From assembly GCF_019047785.1 (NCBI RefSeq), contig NZ_CP077290.1, forward strand, positions 868,001-932,000: DNA of 64,000 nucleotides, in the 5' to 3' direction. The notes under the pieces are model-generated. The model saw only the letters and a program-made list of their open reading frames with translations. It was not told the origin of the DNA and searched no databases. Shown here piece by piece: positions 52,653 through 62,080 of this stretch. Position numbers and translations under genes: made by a program. Positions within the stretch are counted from its first letter, which is position 1. Every line of letters starts with the position of its first letter. Source of the DNA: Enterobacter cancerogenus (GTDB lineage: Bacteria > Pseudomonadota > Gammaproteobacteria > Enterobacterales > Enterobacteriaceae).

Positions 52653-53417
52653 ATGGAAAATATAATGTACAAGCCAGTTATTGGCGTGGTGATGTGTCGA
52701 AACAGGCTTAAGGGTCATGAGACCCAGACCCTGCAAGAAAAGTACCTGAATGCCATTATTCACGCAGGCGGATTACCGATTGCCCTGCCCCACGCGCTGG
52801 CCGAGCCAGAGCTGCTTTCTGTTTTACTCTCAAAGCTTGACGGCATTTACCTGCCGGGCAGCCCCAGCAACGTGCAGCCGCACCTTTATGGTGAAAACGG
52901 CGATGAGCCTGACGCCGATCCCGGGCGTGATCTTCTGAGCATGGCGTTGATCCGCGCCGCGCTCGAAAGGCGCATCCCCATTTTCGCCATCTGCCGTGGT
53001 TTACAGGAACTGGTTGTCGCCACCGAAGGGACTCTGTATCGTCGTCTTTTCGATGAGCCAGCGCTGCTTGAACATCGCGAAGATCCTGAACTGCCGGTTG
53101 AGATGCAGTACGCGCCCTCTCATGAAGTACAAGTTCAGGAAGGAGGATTACTTTCTCAGTTGATACCGGGCTGCAACACGTTTTGGGTAAACTCGCTGCA
53201 CGGACAAGGAGCAAAAACGTTAGGGCCACGGCTGCGTGTGGAAGCACGTTCCACAGACGGGCTGGTGGAAGCGGTCAGCGTAAATGACCATCCTTTCGCG
53301 CTTGGCGTACAATGGCATCCCGAATGGAACAGTAGCGAATACGCCCTGTCGCGTATGTTGTTTGAGGGTTTTATCACCGCCTGTCAGAGCCACATTGCTG
53401 AAAAACAGCGGCTTTGA
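52653..53417 (+). CDS. puuD: Gamma-glutamyl-GABA hydrolase PuuD
   Basis: A 254-residue class I glutamine-amidotransferase-fold hydrolase releasing GABA from gamma-glutamyl-GABA, step 4 of the pathway. Nucleophile Cys114 (FAICRGLQE) and catalytic His/Glu in GVQWHPEWN. ATG 52653 has GTGAGGG upstream and gives the E. coli length. First gene of puuDRCBE. Confidence 0.95.
   Translation: MENIMYKPVIGVVMCRNRLKGHETQTLQEKYLNAIIHAGGLPIALPHALAEPELLSVLLSKLDGIYLPGSPSNVQPHLYGENGDEPDADPGRDLLSMALIRAALERRIPIFAICRGLQELVVATEGTLYRRLFDEPALLEHREDPELPVEMQYAPSHEVQVQEGGLLSQLIPGCNTFWVNSLHGQGAKTLGPRLRVEARSTDGLVEAVSVNDHPFALGVQWHPEWNSSEYALSRMLFEGFITACQSHIAEKQRL
52657..52671 (+). promoter_or_regulatory. PuuR-like box inside the puuD start
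   Basis: AAAATATAATGTACA overlaps puuD codons 2 to 7 and matches the E. coli PuuR consensus AAAATATAATGAACA at 14 of 15 positions. A third partial copy, AAAATATTGAAC, lies at 52582-52593. Confidence 0.72.
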
Positions 53418-53442
53418 CCACTACAGTTAAGGAAATGCAACT

Positions 53443-54000
53443 ATGAGCGATGACGGACTGGCGCCAGGGAAACGTCTGTCTGAGATCCGCCAACAGCTGG
53501 GTCTCTCACAACGCCGTGCCGCCGAACTGTCTGGATTGACACACAGTGCCATCAGCACCATAGAGCAGGACAAAGTCAGTCCTGCCATCAGTACGCTGCA
53601 AAAGCTGCTGAAAGTCTATGGGCTATCGCTCTCGGAATTCTTTTCTGAACCCGAAAAGCCTGATGAACCGCAGGTGGTTATCAATCAGGACGATCTTATC
53701 GAAATGGGCAGTCAGGGCGTTTCGATGAAACTGGTTCATAACGGAAACCCGAACCGTACGCTGGCGATGATTTTTGAAACTTACCAGCCTGGAACCACAA
53801 CCGGGGAGAGAATCAAACATCAGGGTGAGGAGATAGGCACCGTTCTGGAAGGTGAAATTATGTTGACCATTAACGGTCAGCACTATCACCTGGTTGCAGG
53901 GCAGAGCTATGCCATTAATACCGGCATACCGCACAGCTTCAGCAACACCTCGGCAGGGATTTGCCGAATTATCAGTGCCCACACCCCCACCACATTCTGA
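53443..54000 (+). CDS. puuR: Puu pathway repressor PuuR
   Basis: A 185-residue repressor: N-terminal XRE helix-turn-helix (about 10-62, LGLSQRRAAELSGLTHSAISTIEQ) and a C-terminal cupin ligand domain (GEEIGTVLEGEIMLTINGQHYHLVAG). It represses puu genes and responds to putrescine. Lies between puuD and puuC as in E. coli. Confidence 0.96.
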   Translation: MSDDGLAPGKRLSEIRQQLGLSQRRAAELSGLTHSAISTIEQDKVSPAISTLQKLLKVYGLSLSEFFSEPEKPDEPQVVINQDDLIEMGSQGVSMKLVHNGNPNRTLAMIFETYQPGTTTGERIKHQGEEIGTVLEGEIMLTINGQHYHLVAGQSYAINTGIPHSFSNTSAGICRIISAHTPTTF

Positions 54001-54159
54001 TTTCAGACCCGCCCCGACGATAACGCCTTATTGTCGGGGCTTATAAAAAGCCCTATTGACGGTATTTAACAGGTCATCACCTGGGACGCCCTGCGGCCTT
54101 TTGACGCCTGTTATCTGCGACCGCCTTTATTTATCTGATTGCGACAGGAAGGAGTGAAT

Positions 54160-55647
54160 ATGCATTTTCAGGACCTGACCTACTGGCAGGATAAAGCGAA
54201 AAATATCCACATCGAAACGCGTTTATTTATTAACGGCGAATATTGCGATGCCGCCGATAATTCCACGTTCGACACGCTGGACCCGGCGGCGCAAAAGACG
54301 CTGGCGCAGGTGGCACGCGGCAAACAGGCCGATGTCGACCGGGCGGTTGAGGCCGCGCGTGCGGTCTTCGATCGTGGCGACTGGTCGCAGGCCTCTCCTG
54401 CCCGACGTAAAGCGGTGCTCAACAGCCTTGCAGACCTGATCGAGCGCGACCGCGAAACATTAGCGCTGCTGGAAACGCTGGATACCGGCAAGCCTGTCCG
54501 TCACAGCCTGCGGGACGATATTCCCGGTGCCGCGCGCGCCATTCGCTGGTACGCCGAAGCGGCCGATAAGGTGTATGGCGAAGTTGCGCCCACGGGGAAT
54601 AACGATCTGGCCATGATCGTTCGCGAGCCGGTCGGCGTGGTGGCGGCCATTGTGCCGTGGAATTTCCCGCTGCTGCTGGCCTGCTGGAAGCTCGGCCCGG
54701 CGCTGGTGGCGGGCAACAGCGTCATCCTCAAGCCTTCTGAAAAATCGCCGCTGACGGCTATCCGGCTGGCAGCGCTGGCGAAAGAGGCCGGGCTACCGGA
54801 CGGCGTGCTCAACGTGATCAGCGGTTTTGGTCACGAGGCGGGCCAGGCGCTGGCACTGCATCCGGACGTGGAGGTGATGACCTTTACCGGCTCAACCCGC
54901 ACCGGGAAACAGCTGCTGAAAGATGCGGGTGACAGCAATATGAAGCGCGTCTGGCTGGAGGCGGGTGGTAAGAGCGCCAATATCGTTTTCGCTGATTGCC
55001 CGGATCTCGACAAAGCCGTCAGCACCACCGCAGCGGGCATTTTCTACAACCAGGGTCAGGTCTGCATCGCCGGTACACGCCTGCTGCTGGAGGAGAGCAT
55101 CGCTGACGCGTTTCTCAGCCGCCTGAAAGCCGAGGCGCAGAACTGGCAGCCGGGCAACCCGCTGGATCCTGACACCACCATGGGTACGCTGATTGACGCC
55201 GGTCACGCCGACGCGGTGCACGGTTTTATTCGCGACGGAATGAATAACGGCACTCTGCTGCTCGACGGGCGTAACAGCGCCTGGCCTGCCGCCGTTGGTC
55301 CCACCCTGTTTGTCGACGTCAAGCCCGAGGCGGCTATCTGCCGGGAGGAAATTTTTGGCCCGGTGCTGGTTGTTACCCGTTTTAAAACTGAAGAGGAGGC
55401 GCTGCGCCTGGCGAACGACAGCCAGTACGGCCTTGGCGCGGCGGTATGGACGCGCGATCTCTCCCGCGCCCACCGCATGAGCCGCCGTCTGAAAGCGGGA
55501 TCGGTCTTTGTGAACAACTACAACGATGGCGATATGACCGTCCCCTTTGGCGGCTATAAGCAGAGCGGAAACGGGCGGGACAAGTCCCTGCACGCGCTTG
55601 AAAAATTCACCGAACTGAAAACCATCTGGATTGCCCTGGAGCCTTAA
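54160..55647 (+). CDS. puuC: Gamma-glutamyl-gamma-aminobutyraldehyde dehydrogenase PuuC
   Basis: A 495-residue aldehyde dehydrogenase, step 3 of the pathway, oxidising gamma-glutamyl-gamma-aminobutyraldehyde with NAD(P). Glu267 (LEAGGKSAN) and Cys302 (NQGQVCIAG) are the catalytic pair. ATG 54160 follows GGAAGGAG and gives the E. coli length. puuB starts 2 bases after its stop. Confidence 0.96.
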   Translation: MHFQDLTYWQDKAKNIHIETRLFINGEYCDAADNSTFDTLDPAAQKTLAQVARGKQADVDRAVEAARAVFDRGDWSQASPARRKAVLNSLADLIERDRETLALLETLDTGKPVRHSLRDDIPGAARAIRWYAEAADKVYGEVAPTGNNDLAMIVREPVGVVAAIVPWNFPLLLACWKLGPALVAGNSVILKPSEKSPLTAIRLAALAKEAGLPDGVLNVISGFGHEAGQALALHPDVEVMTFTGSTRTGKQLLKDAGDSNMKRVWLEAGGKSANIVFADCPDLDKAVSTTAAGIFYNQGQVCIAGTRLLLEESIADAFLSRLKAEAQNWQPGNPLDPDTTMGTLIDAGHADAVHGFIRDGMNNGTLLLDGRNSAWPAAVGPTLFVDVKPEAAICREEIFGPVLVVTRFKTEEEALRLANDSQYGLGAAVWTRDLSRAHRMSRRLKAGSVFVNNYNDGDMTVPFGGYKQSGNGRDKSLHALEKFTELKTIWIALEP

Positions 55648-55649
55648 TC

Positions 55650-56930
55650 ATGACTGAACATACCACCAGCTATTACGCCGCCAGCGCCAATAAATATGAA
55701 CCCTTCCCGACGCTGAGCGAATCAATCAGCTGCGACGTCTGCGTGGTCGGCGGCGGTTACACCGGCCTCTCCTCTGCCCTGCACCTTGCCGAAATGGGCT
55801 ACGACGTGGTGCTGCTGGAAGGGGCGCGCATCGGCTTTGGCGCCAGCGGGCGCAACGGCGGCCAGTTGGTTAACTCCTACAGCCGCGACATCGACGTTAT
55901 CGAGAAAACCTACGGTCCCGATACGGCCCGCATGCTGGGCAGCATGATGTTCGAAGGCGGGGAGATTATTCGTGAGCGTATTCAGCGCTACCAGATCCAG
56001 TGCGATTATCGCCCCGGCGGCCTGTTCGTGGCGCTCAACCATAAACAGCTCGAAACACTGGAAGAGCAAAAGGAGAACTGGGAGCGTTACGGCAACACGC
56101 AGCTGGAGCTGCTTGACGCCAGCGCTATCCGCCGCGAGGTGAGCAGCGAACGCTACACCGGCGCGCTGCTGGATCGCAGCGGCGGGCATATCCATCCCCT
56201 GAACTTAGCCATCGGCGAAGCGGACGCAATTCGTCTGAACGGCGGACGCGTCTACGAGCAGTCTCCGGTGACCCACATTGCGCACACCAGCCCGGCGGTG
56301 GTCTCCACGGCTAAAGGGCAAGTGACCGCGCGCTACGTTATCGTCGCCGGTAACGCCTATCTGGGCGATAAAGTAGAGCCGGACCTGGCGAAGCGCAGCA
56401 TGCCCTGCGGCACGCAGGTAGTCACGACCGCCCCGCTCTCTGACGATCTTGCCCGTTCGCTGCTGCCTAACAACTACTGCGTGGAAGACTGTAACTATCT
56501 GCTGGATTATTACCGCCTGACCGCCGACAACCGACTGCTGTACGGTGGCGGTGTCGTCTATGGCGCGCGCGATCCCGAGGACGTGGAGCGTCTGGTCATG
56601 CCGAAACTGCTGAAAACCTTCCCGCAGCTTGAAGGCGTAAAAATTGACTATCGCTGGACCGGCAACTTCCTGCTAACGCTGTCGCGCATGCCGCAGTTTG
56701 GCCGCCTCGACAGCAACATCTACTACATGCAGGGCTACAGCGGGCACGGGGTGACCTGTACGCACCTCGCCGGTCGGTTGATTTCAGAGCTGCTGCGCGG
56801 CGACGCCGAGCGTTTTGATGCCTTTGCCAACCTGCCGCATTACCCGTTCCCCGGCGGACGCAGCCTGCGCATTCCGTTTACCGCCATGGGTGCGGCGTAC
56901 TACAGCCTGCGCGACCGTCTCGGCGTGTAA
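55650..56930 (+). CDS. puuB: Gamma-glutamylputrescine oxidase PuuB
   Basis: A 426-residue FAD oxidase of the DAO family, step 2 of the pathway, making gamma-glutamyl-gamma-aminobutyraldehyde, ammonia and peroxide. FAD site VVGGGYTGLSSALHLAEMG near 32-50, SGRNGGQ, and C-terminal MQGYSGHGVTCTHLAGRL. Operon member between puuC and puuE. Confidence 0.96.
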   Translation: MTEHTTSYYAASANKYEPFPTLSESISCDVCVVGGGYTGLSSALHLAEMGYDVVLLEGARIGFGASGRNGGQLVNSYSRDIDVIEKTYGPDTARMLGSMMFEGGEIIRERIQRYQIQCDYRPGGLFVALNHKQLETLEEQKENWERYGNTQLELLDASAIRREVSSERYTGALLDRSGGHIHPLNLAIGEADAIRLNGGRVYEQSPVTHIAHTSPAVVSTAKGQVTARYVIVAGNAYLGDKVEPDLAKRSMPCGTQVVTTAPLSDDLARSLLPNNYCVEDCNYLLDYYRLTADNRLLYGGGVVYGARDPEDVERLVMPKLLKTFPQLEGVKIDYRWTGNFLLTLSRMPQFGRLDSNIYYMQGYSGHGVTCTHLAGRLISELLRGDAERFDAFANLPHYPFPGGRSLRIPFTAMGAAYYSLRDRLGV

Positions 56931-56969
56931 TTTCCTTCATCGACTGGCGTTTTAGAAAGGGTCTTTATC

Positions 56970-58235
56970 ATGAGCAATAATGAATTTCATCAGCGTCGAC
57001 TCTCTGCCACGCCGCGCGGCGTGGGCGTAATGTGCAATTTCTTTGCCCGCTCGGCCAGGAATGCCACGCTCACCGATGTGGAAGGCAATGACTATATCGA
57101 CTTTGCCGCCGGGATTGCGGTGCTGAACACCGGCCATTGCCACCCTGAACTGGTAAGCGCGGTGGAAAAACAGCTCCAGCAGTTTACCCATACGGCGTAT
57201 CAGATTGTGCCCTACGAGAGCTACGTCTCCTTAGCCGAGAAACTTAACGAGCTGGCGCCTATCCCGGGCCCGGCGAAAACCGCCTTCTTCTCAACGGGGG
57301 CAGAAGCGGTAGAAAACGCGATTAAAATCGCTCGCGCCCATACCGGCCGCCCTGGTGTGATTGCCTTTGGCGGCGGCTTCCATGGCCGGACCTACATGAC
57401 CATGGCGCTGACCGGCAAAGTCGCGCCTTATAAACTGGGATTTGGCCCCTTCCCCGGCTCCGTTTACCACGTTCCGTACCCTTCTGAACTGCACGGCGTG
57501 ACCACCCAGGATTCCCTCACCGCGATTGAACGCCTGTTCAAGGCCGATATCGAGGCGAAACAGGTGGCAGCCATTATCTTCGAACCCGTGCAGGGTGAAG
57601 GCGGTTTTAACGTTGCGCCAGCGGAACTGGTTGCCGCCATTCGCCGCCTCTGTGACACCCACGGCATTGTGATGATTGCCGACGAAGTGCAGAGCGGCTT
57701 CGCCCGCACCGGCAAACTGTTCGCCATGGACCACTATGACGACAAGCCCGATATCATGACGATGGCGAAAAGCCTGGCGGGCGGCATGCCGCTTTCAGGC
57801 GTCGTCGGTAAAGCGGACATCATGGACGCTCCTGCGCCGGGCGGCCTGGGCGGTACCTATGCCGGGAACCCGCTGTCGATAGCCGCCGCGCATGCGGTGC
57901 TGAACATCATCGATAACGAGGCGCTGTGCGAACGTGCCCGGCAGTTGGGCGACAGATTGAAGTCAACGCTTGAGGAGATCAAAAGCGGCTGTCCGTCGCT
58001 TGCCGCCGTGCGTGGCGTAGGGTCGATGATTGCCGCCGAATTTTTTGACCCGACGACGCGCGAACCTTCCGCCGCCATTGCGCAGCGGATCCAGCAGAAA
58101 GCGCTCGAGAAAGGGCTGCTGCTGCTGACCTGCGGGCAGTACGGCAACGTTATCCGCTTCCTCTATCCGCTGACCATCCCAGACGCGCAGTTCAGCCAGG
58201 CGTTGGGGATCCTGCAGGAGGTCGTTCGCGACTAA
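56970..58235 (+). CDS. puuE: 4-aminobutyrate aminotransferase PuuE
   Basis: A 421-residue class III aminotransferase turning GABA into succinate semialdehyde. PLP lysine K267 (MTMAKSLAGGMPLSG), DEVQSGFARTGK before it, and STGAEAVENAIKIAR for phosphate binding. Last gene of puuDRCBE. In E. coli it is followed by the psp genes, here by two tRNA-Ser genes. Confidence 0.95.
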   Translation: MSNNEFHQRRLSATPRGVGVMCNFFARSARNATLTDVEGNDYIDFAAGIAVLNTGHCHPELVSAVEKQLQQFTHTAYQIVPYESYVSLAEKLNELAPIPGPAKTAFFSTGAEAVENAIKIARAHTGRPGVIAFGGGFHGRTYMTMALTGKVAPYKLGFGPFPGSVYHVPYPSELHGVTTQDSLTAIERLFKADIEAKQVAAIIFEPVQGEGGFNVAPAELVAAIRRLCDTHGIVMIADEVQSGFARTGKLFAMDHYDDKPDIMTMAKSLAGGMPLSGVVGKADIMDAPAPGGLGGTYAGNPLSIAAAHAVLNIIDNEALCERARQLGDRLKSTLEEIKSGCPSLAAVRGVGSMIAAEFFDPTTREPSAAIAQRIQQKALEKGLLLLTCGQYGNVIRFLYPLTIPDAQFSQALGILQEVVRD

Positions 58236-58252
58236 GCTGGGCGTTAGAAACG

Positions 58253-58287
58253 AAAAAACCCTGTGATATTGCTATCACAGGGTTTTC
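58253..58287. terminator. Bidirectional terminator, first tRNA-Ser(UGA) / puuE
   Basis: Stem CCCTGTGATA / TATCACAGGG with TTGC loop, A-run before and T-run after. It serves the minus-strand tRNA and probably also puuE. Confidence 0.85.
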
Positions 58288-58292
58288 GAATT

Positions 58293-58380
58293 TGGCGGAA
58301 GCGTAGAGATTCGAACTCTAGAACCCTTTCGGGTCGCCGGTTTTCAAGACCGGTGCCTTCAACCGCTCGGCCACGCTTCC
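58293..58380 (-). tRNA. tRNA-Ser(UGA), downstream copy
   Basis: An 88-base serine tRNA on the minus strand with encoded CCA. Acceptor GGAAGCG, long variable arm, anticodon loop CTTGAAA giving UGA (reads UCA/UCG). It is identical to the other copy and has its own promoter (-35 TTTACA 58416-58421, -10 TATAGT 58393-58398, 17-base spacer). Confidence 0.96.
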
Positions 58381-58458
58381 AAAGTGAGGCGCACTATAAA
58401 CATCTATTAGCGCGTTGTAAAGCAACATTTTTTCTATTTTTCGATTCAGGGTCAAAAA

Positions 58459-58497
58459 AGCAAAAAGCCCCGCGATATTGCTATCGCAGGGCTTTCA
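58459..58497 (-). terminator. Terminator of second tRNA-Ser(UGA)
   Basis: Stem GCCC(C)GCGATA / TATCGC(A)GGGC with TTGC loop. It is the duplicate of 58253-58287, with paired base changes that keep the stem. Confidence 0.82.
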
Positions 58498-58501
58498 AAT
58501 T

Positions 58502-58589
58502 TGGCGGAAGCGTAGAGATTCGAACTCTAGAACCCTTTCGGGTCGCCGGTTTTCAAGACCGGTGCCTTCAACCGCTCGGCCACGCTTCC
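58502..58589 (-). tRNA. serT: tRNA-Ser(UGA), upstream copy (serT position)
   Basis: An 88-base serine tRNA identical to the copy 209 bases away, anticodon UGA, CCA encoded. Promoter -35 TTTACA (58625-58630), 17-base spacer, -10 TATAGT (58602-58607). E. coli has one serT at this place beside yccA. Confidence 0.96.
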
Positions 58590-58734
58590 TAAGTGAGGCG
58601 AACTATAAACACCTGCCCGCGCCCTGTAAAGCATCAGCCTTATCGTTCGCCTGAAAAATAGCCAAAATGCGTTTAATCGGTTGAATAGACGACAAATCGG
58701 CCATTTTCTCAGCACAAAATCCTCCCGCTACGGC

Positions 58735-60363
58735 TTAGTGCTTCTTAATGTACATATCTTTGGTGTAGTAGTACCCGAGCTTATCCGGCGTAAACCCGCC
58801 GACCCACGGCTTCACCAGGTGCGTACGAACGTAGTGATAAACCGGTATGGCTGGCACGTCGCGGCTCAGCAGATCTTCCGCCTTCTGATAAAACGTACCG
58901 CGCTCCTCCGCCGTTTTGGCCTTAGCGGCGCTTATCATCGCCTGGTCATACTCTGGATTGCTGTACTGGGTGGTATTCTGGCTATCGCCGGTCCGGAAGT
59001 TGTTCAGGAAGGTGGAGGCGTCGTCGTAGTCTGCAATCCACGCGTAGCGCACCGCGTCAAAGTTGTGGGTGTGCATGGTATCCAGCATGGTTTTCCACTC
59101 CTGGTTTTGCAGCTTCGCCTCCACGCCGAGATTTTTCTTCCACATTGAGCTGGCGGCGATTGCGATGCGCTGATGCGATTCGGAGGTGTTATAGAGCAGA
59201 TTAAAGCTGAGGGGATGATCGGCATTAAATCCGGCCTCTGCCAGCAGCTTTTTCGCCTCGGCAATGCGCTTGTCCATCGGCCAGCTGGCATAATCCGGGT
59301 TCTTTAACGTCACGCCGCCGATATCCGGCTGGCTGATAAGCCAGGCGGGACGCTGCCCCTGCCCCAACACCTTCTCCGCAATGATCTCTTTATCCAGCGC
59401 CAGGTTCAGCGCCTTGCGCACGCGGGCATCGTTGAACGGCGGACGAGCGGTGTTGAATTCGTAGTAGTAGGTTGCAAGCTGCGGCGAAACGTCCAGCTCG
59501 CTGCCCAGCGTTTTTTTCAGCAGCGCAAACTGGTTGATCGGGACCGTATAAACGATATCGATTTCGCCCGCCTTGTAGCGGTTGACGTCCGAAGCCTCGG
59601 AGGTAATGGGCAAATAGGTGACTTTATTGATGACGGTATGGGCGTTATCCCAGTAGTGTGGGTTGCGCTCAGCGATGATGCGTTCGTTCACCACCCACTG
59701 CGACAGTTTGTACGCCCCGCTGGTGACAATGTGCTCAGGTTTAGTCCACTTCTCGCCGTAGCGTCCCACCAGCACCTTATCAATCGGCACCAGCGACGGG
59801 TGCGCCAGCATCGCCAGGAAGGCCGCGTTTGGCTGGTTTAAGGTCACCTCGAGCGTGGCATCGTCAATCGCCTTTACGCCCAGCGTCTCGGGAGACTTTT
59901 TGCCTGCGGCAATGTCGGCAGCGTTAGCAATGTGCATGCTGCCGGGATAGCTGGCGTAAGGTGACACCGTTTTTGGGTCAACCAGACGCTGCCAGCTCCA
60001 GACGACATCCTGCGCGGTGATGGCCGTACCGTCGCTCCAGGTGATGCCCGGACGCAAATGGAACGTCCAGACGGTGTTGTCTTTATTGTCCCATTTTTCC
60101 GCCAGCCGCGGCTGGATCTCGCCCTTCGGAGAAACGCTTACCAGCCCGTCGAATAAATCGCTGATAATATTGAATTCGACGTCGCTTTCCACCTTATGTG
60201 GATCCAGCGACGCCGGTTCATTACCGTTGTTGCGGACCAACTCCTGCTTTTGCGCAAGCTCAGTCCCTGCCGGCACGCTGGCGGACCAGGAGGGTGCGCT
60301 CGCACCGAGAAGCGCGGCGGTGACCAAAGAGAGTGTAAAGATATTGCGTGTTTGTGGTTTCAT
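58735..60363 (-). CDS. OppA/MppA-like peptide-binding protein
   Basis: A 542-residue periplasmic binding protein (SBP family 5). Sec signal ends near SWSAS. The body has ELVRNNGNEPASLDPHKVES, TWSDGTAITAQDVVWSWQRLVDP, VNERIIAERNPHYWDNA and the family ending VKPWVGG...TKDMYIKKH. It resembles both OppA and MppA, so the ligand is probably an oligopeptide or murein peptide. No transporter genes are adjacent; it likely uses a shared Opp/Dpp permease. Start at 60363 has AAGGCGAAGGA before it. E. coli lacks this gene here. Confidence 0.88.
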   Translation of the reverse strand: MKPQTRNIFTLSLVTAALLGASAPSWSASVPAGTELAQKQELVRNNGNEPASLDPHKVESDVEFNIISDLFDGLVSVSPKGEIQPRLAEKWDNKDNTVWTFHLRPGITWSDGTAITAQDVVWSWQRLVDPKTVSPYASYPGSMHIANAADIAAGKKSPETLGVKAIDDATLEVTLNQPNAAFLAMLAHPSLVPIDKVLVGRYGEKWTKPEHIVTSGAYKLSQWVVNERIIAERNPHYWDNAHTVINKVTYLPITSEASDVNRYKAGEIDIVYTVPINQFALLKKTLGSELDVSPQLATYYYEFNTARPPFNDARVRKALNLALDKEIIAEKVLGQGQRPAWLISQPDIGGVTLKNPDYASWPMDKRIAEAKKLLAEAGFNADHPLSFNLLYNTSESHQRIAIAASSMWKKNLGVEAKLQNQEWKTMLDTMHTHNFDAVRYAWIADYDDASTFLNNFRTGDSQNTTQYSNPEYDQAMISAAKAKTAEERGTFYQKAEDLLSRDVPAIPVYHYVRTHLVKPWVGGFTPDKLGYYYTKDMYIKKH

Positions 60364-60632
60364 TTCCTTCGCCTTATTGTCTGTATTCTGACGATCCCGC
60401 AATAACTCTTAGCGCCGCGGCTGTAATAACGCAATATTTTTCAGTAACCTATAAGAGCCCGATCTGGATAAAATCTTTAAAACGCCGTTCATTCTGCCAA
60501 ATGCCATTTTTGTAGAATAAATAACCAGCCACGGCGCTAAGGCGCTGAGTAAAGATGGGTAAAACCATTTTGAGTCTGGCGTCCCGTTTCCTATTCTTGC
60601 CGTTAATTACATCTGTCATAAGAGAGTGACTC

Positions 60633-61292
60633 ATGGATCGTATTGTAAGTTCTTCACGCGACCGCACATCGCTACTCAGCACGCATAAAGTGCTGCGCAA
60701 CACCTATTTCATGCTCAGCCTGACGCTGGCGTTTTCCGCTATCACCGCCACGGCCAGCACCGTGCTGATGCTGCCGTCTCCGGGTCTGATCCTGACGCTG
60801 GTGGGCATGTACGGTCTGATGTTCCTGACCTACAAAACCGCTGACAAACCGGTGGGAATTTTGTCCGCGTTCGCCTTTACCGGCTTCCTGGGCTACATTC
60901 TGGGGCCGATTCTGAACGCCTATCTGTCGGCCGGTATGGGTGACGTGATCGGCATGGCGCTGGGCGGTACCGCGCTGGTGTTCTTCTGCTGCTCAGCCTA
61001 CGTGCTGACCACCCGGAAAGACATGTCCTTCCTCGGCGGGATGCTGATGGCAGGTATCGTGGTGGTGCTGATTGGTATGGTGGCGAACATCTTCCTGCAG
61101 CTGCCTGCCCTGCACCTGGCTATCAGCGCGGTGTTCATCCTGATTTCATCGGGTGCCATCCTGTATGAAACCAGCAACATCATTCACGGCGGTGAGACCA
61201 ACTACATCCGCGCTACCGTGAGCCTGTATGTGTCGCTGTACAATATCTTCGTCAGCCTGCTGAGCATCCTGGGCTTTGCAAGCCGCGATTAA
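60633..61292 (+). CDS. yccA: YccA, FtsH modulator
   Basis: A 219-residue, seven-helix BAX-inhibitor-1 family membrane protein. In E. coli it is a substrate and inhibitor of the FtsH protease and counteracts jammed Sec translocons. The cytoplasmic N-tail ([20 protein letters not shown]) is the FtsH recognition end. The helical part ends [25 protein letters not shown]. Confidence 0.95.
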   Translation: MDRIVSSSRDRTSLLSTHKVLRNTYFMLSLTLAFSAITATASTVLMLPSPGLILTLVGMYGLMFLTYKTADKPVGILSAFAFTGFLGYILGPILNAYLSAGMGDVIGMALGGTALVFFCCSAYVLTTRKDMSFLGGMLMAGIVVVLIGMVANIFLQLPALHLAISAVFILISSGAILYETSNIIHGGETNYIRATVSLYVSLYNIFVSLLSILGFASRD

Positions 61293-61311
61293 TCAACAGT
61301 GCTATGAACTC

Positions 61312-61338
61312 AGCCCCGCTTATGCGGGGCTTTGTTTT
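61312..61338 (+). terminator. Terminator after yccA
   Basis: Stem AGCCCCGC / GCGGGGCT, TTAT loop, then TTGTTTTTT. Confidence 0.85.
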
Positions 61339-61379
61339 TTGGTACACTGCCGCGGTTTTTGACTGACGTGTGAAAGGCT

Positions 61380-61709
61380 ATGTTGAACTTTGAAGGTAAA
61401 GAGATCGAAACCGATAACGACGGTTATCTCAAAGAGAGCGGTCAGTGGAGCGAAGCGCTGGCGGAAGTGATTGCCGAAAAAGAAGGCATTACCCTCTCCC
61501 CCGAGCACTGGGAAGTGGTGCGCTTCGTTCGCGAGTTTTATCTCGAATTTAACACCTCACCCGCAATCCGTATGCTGGTGAAGGCGATGGCGAACACATT
61601 TGGTGAAGAGAAAGGCAACAGCCGTTATCTGTACCGTCTGTTCCCGAAAGGCCCGGCCAAGCAGGCGACCAAAATTGCCGGCCTGCCAAAACCGGTGAAG
61701 TGTATTTAA
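61380..61709 (+). CDS. tusE: Sulfur relay protein TusE
   Basis: A 109-residue DsrC/TusE protein passing persulfide sulfur from TusBCD to MnmA for 2-thiouridine in tRNA. The acceptor Cys is the penultimate residue (KPVKCI). Core [20 protein letters not shown] is intact. It overlaps the convergent acyP by 4 bases. Confidence 0.95.
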   Translation: MLNFEGKEIETDNDGYLKESGQWSEALAEVIAEKEGITLSPEHWEVVRFVREFYLEFNTSPAIRMLVKAMANTFGEEKGNSRYLYRLFPKGPAKQATKIAGLPKPVKCI

Positions 61710-61987
61710 TAGCGAATACCGAAGTCAGCGTATTCCCGGTCGGGTTGATGCGGTTGCGTTAAGACTTTATCAACCCGGGCGCTACGCGGCCCGCCCGCCT
61801 TCAGCCAGGCTATCAGGGTTTCCACCCGCTCCGCCTCGCCACAGGCTAAAACCTCCACGCTGCCGTCGTCCAGATTGCGCGCATAGCCCGTCAGCCCAAG
61901 CTGGAGTGCTTCCCGCTGGGTGCTGTAACGAAACCCGACGCCCTGAACCATGCCGTGAACCCACGCGATTGTGCAGACTTTTGACAT
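61706..61987 (-). CDS. yccX: Acylphosphatase
   Basis: A 93-residue acylphosphatase hydrolysing carboxyl-phosphate bonds. Phosphate loop VQGVGFR carries the catalytic Arg; [17 protein letters not shown] holds the catalytic Asn. Start at 61987 (MSKVCT) matches the family; the frame extends to 62020. Convergent with tusE. Confidence 0.94.
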   Translation of the reverse strand: MSKVCTIAWVHGMVQGVGFRYSTQREALQLGLTGYARNLDDGSVEVLACGEAERVETLIAWLKAGGPRSARVDKVLTQPHQPDREYADFGIRY

Positions 61988-62080
61988 CTTCCTTCCCCTT
62001 ATCCGTCTGGCGCGTTGCATTTCCTCACTGAACTCGGGAAAATGGCGGCCATTTCATTGGAATCGACAGAATAGCAAATT

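Noticed and set aside
58735..60363. Calling the binding protein oppA or mppA
   Set aside because: It shares features with both and has no opp operon beside it, so the symbol would be a guess.
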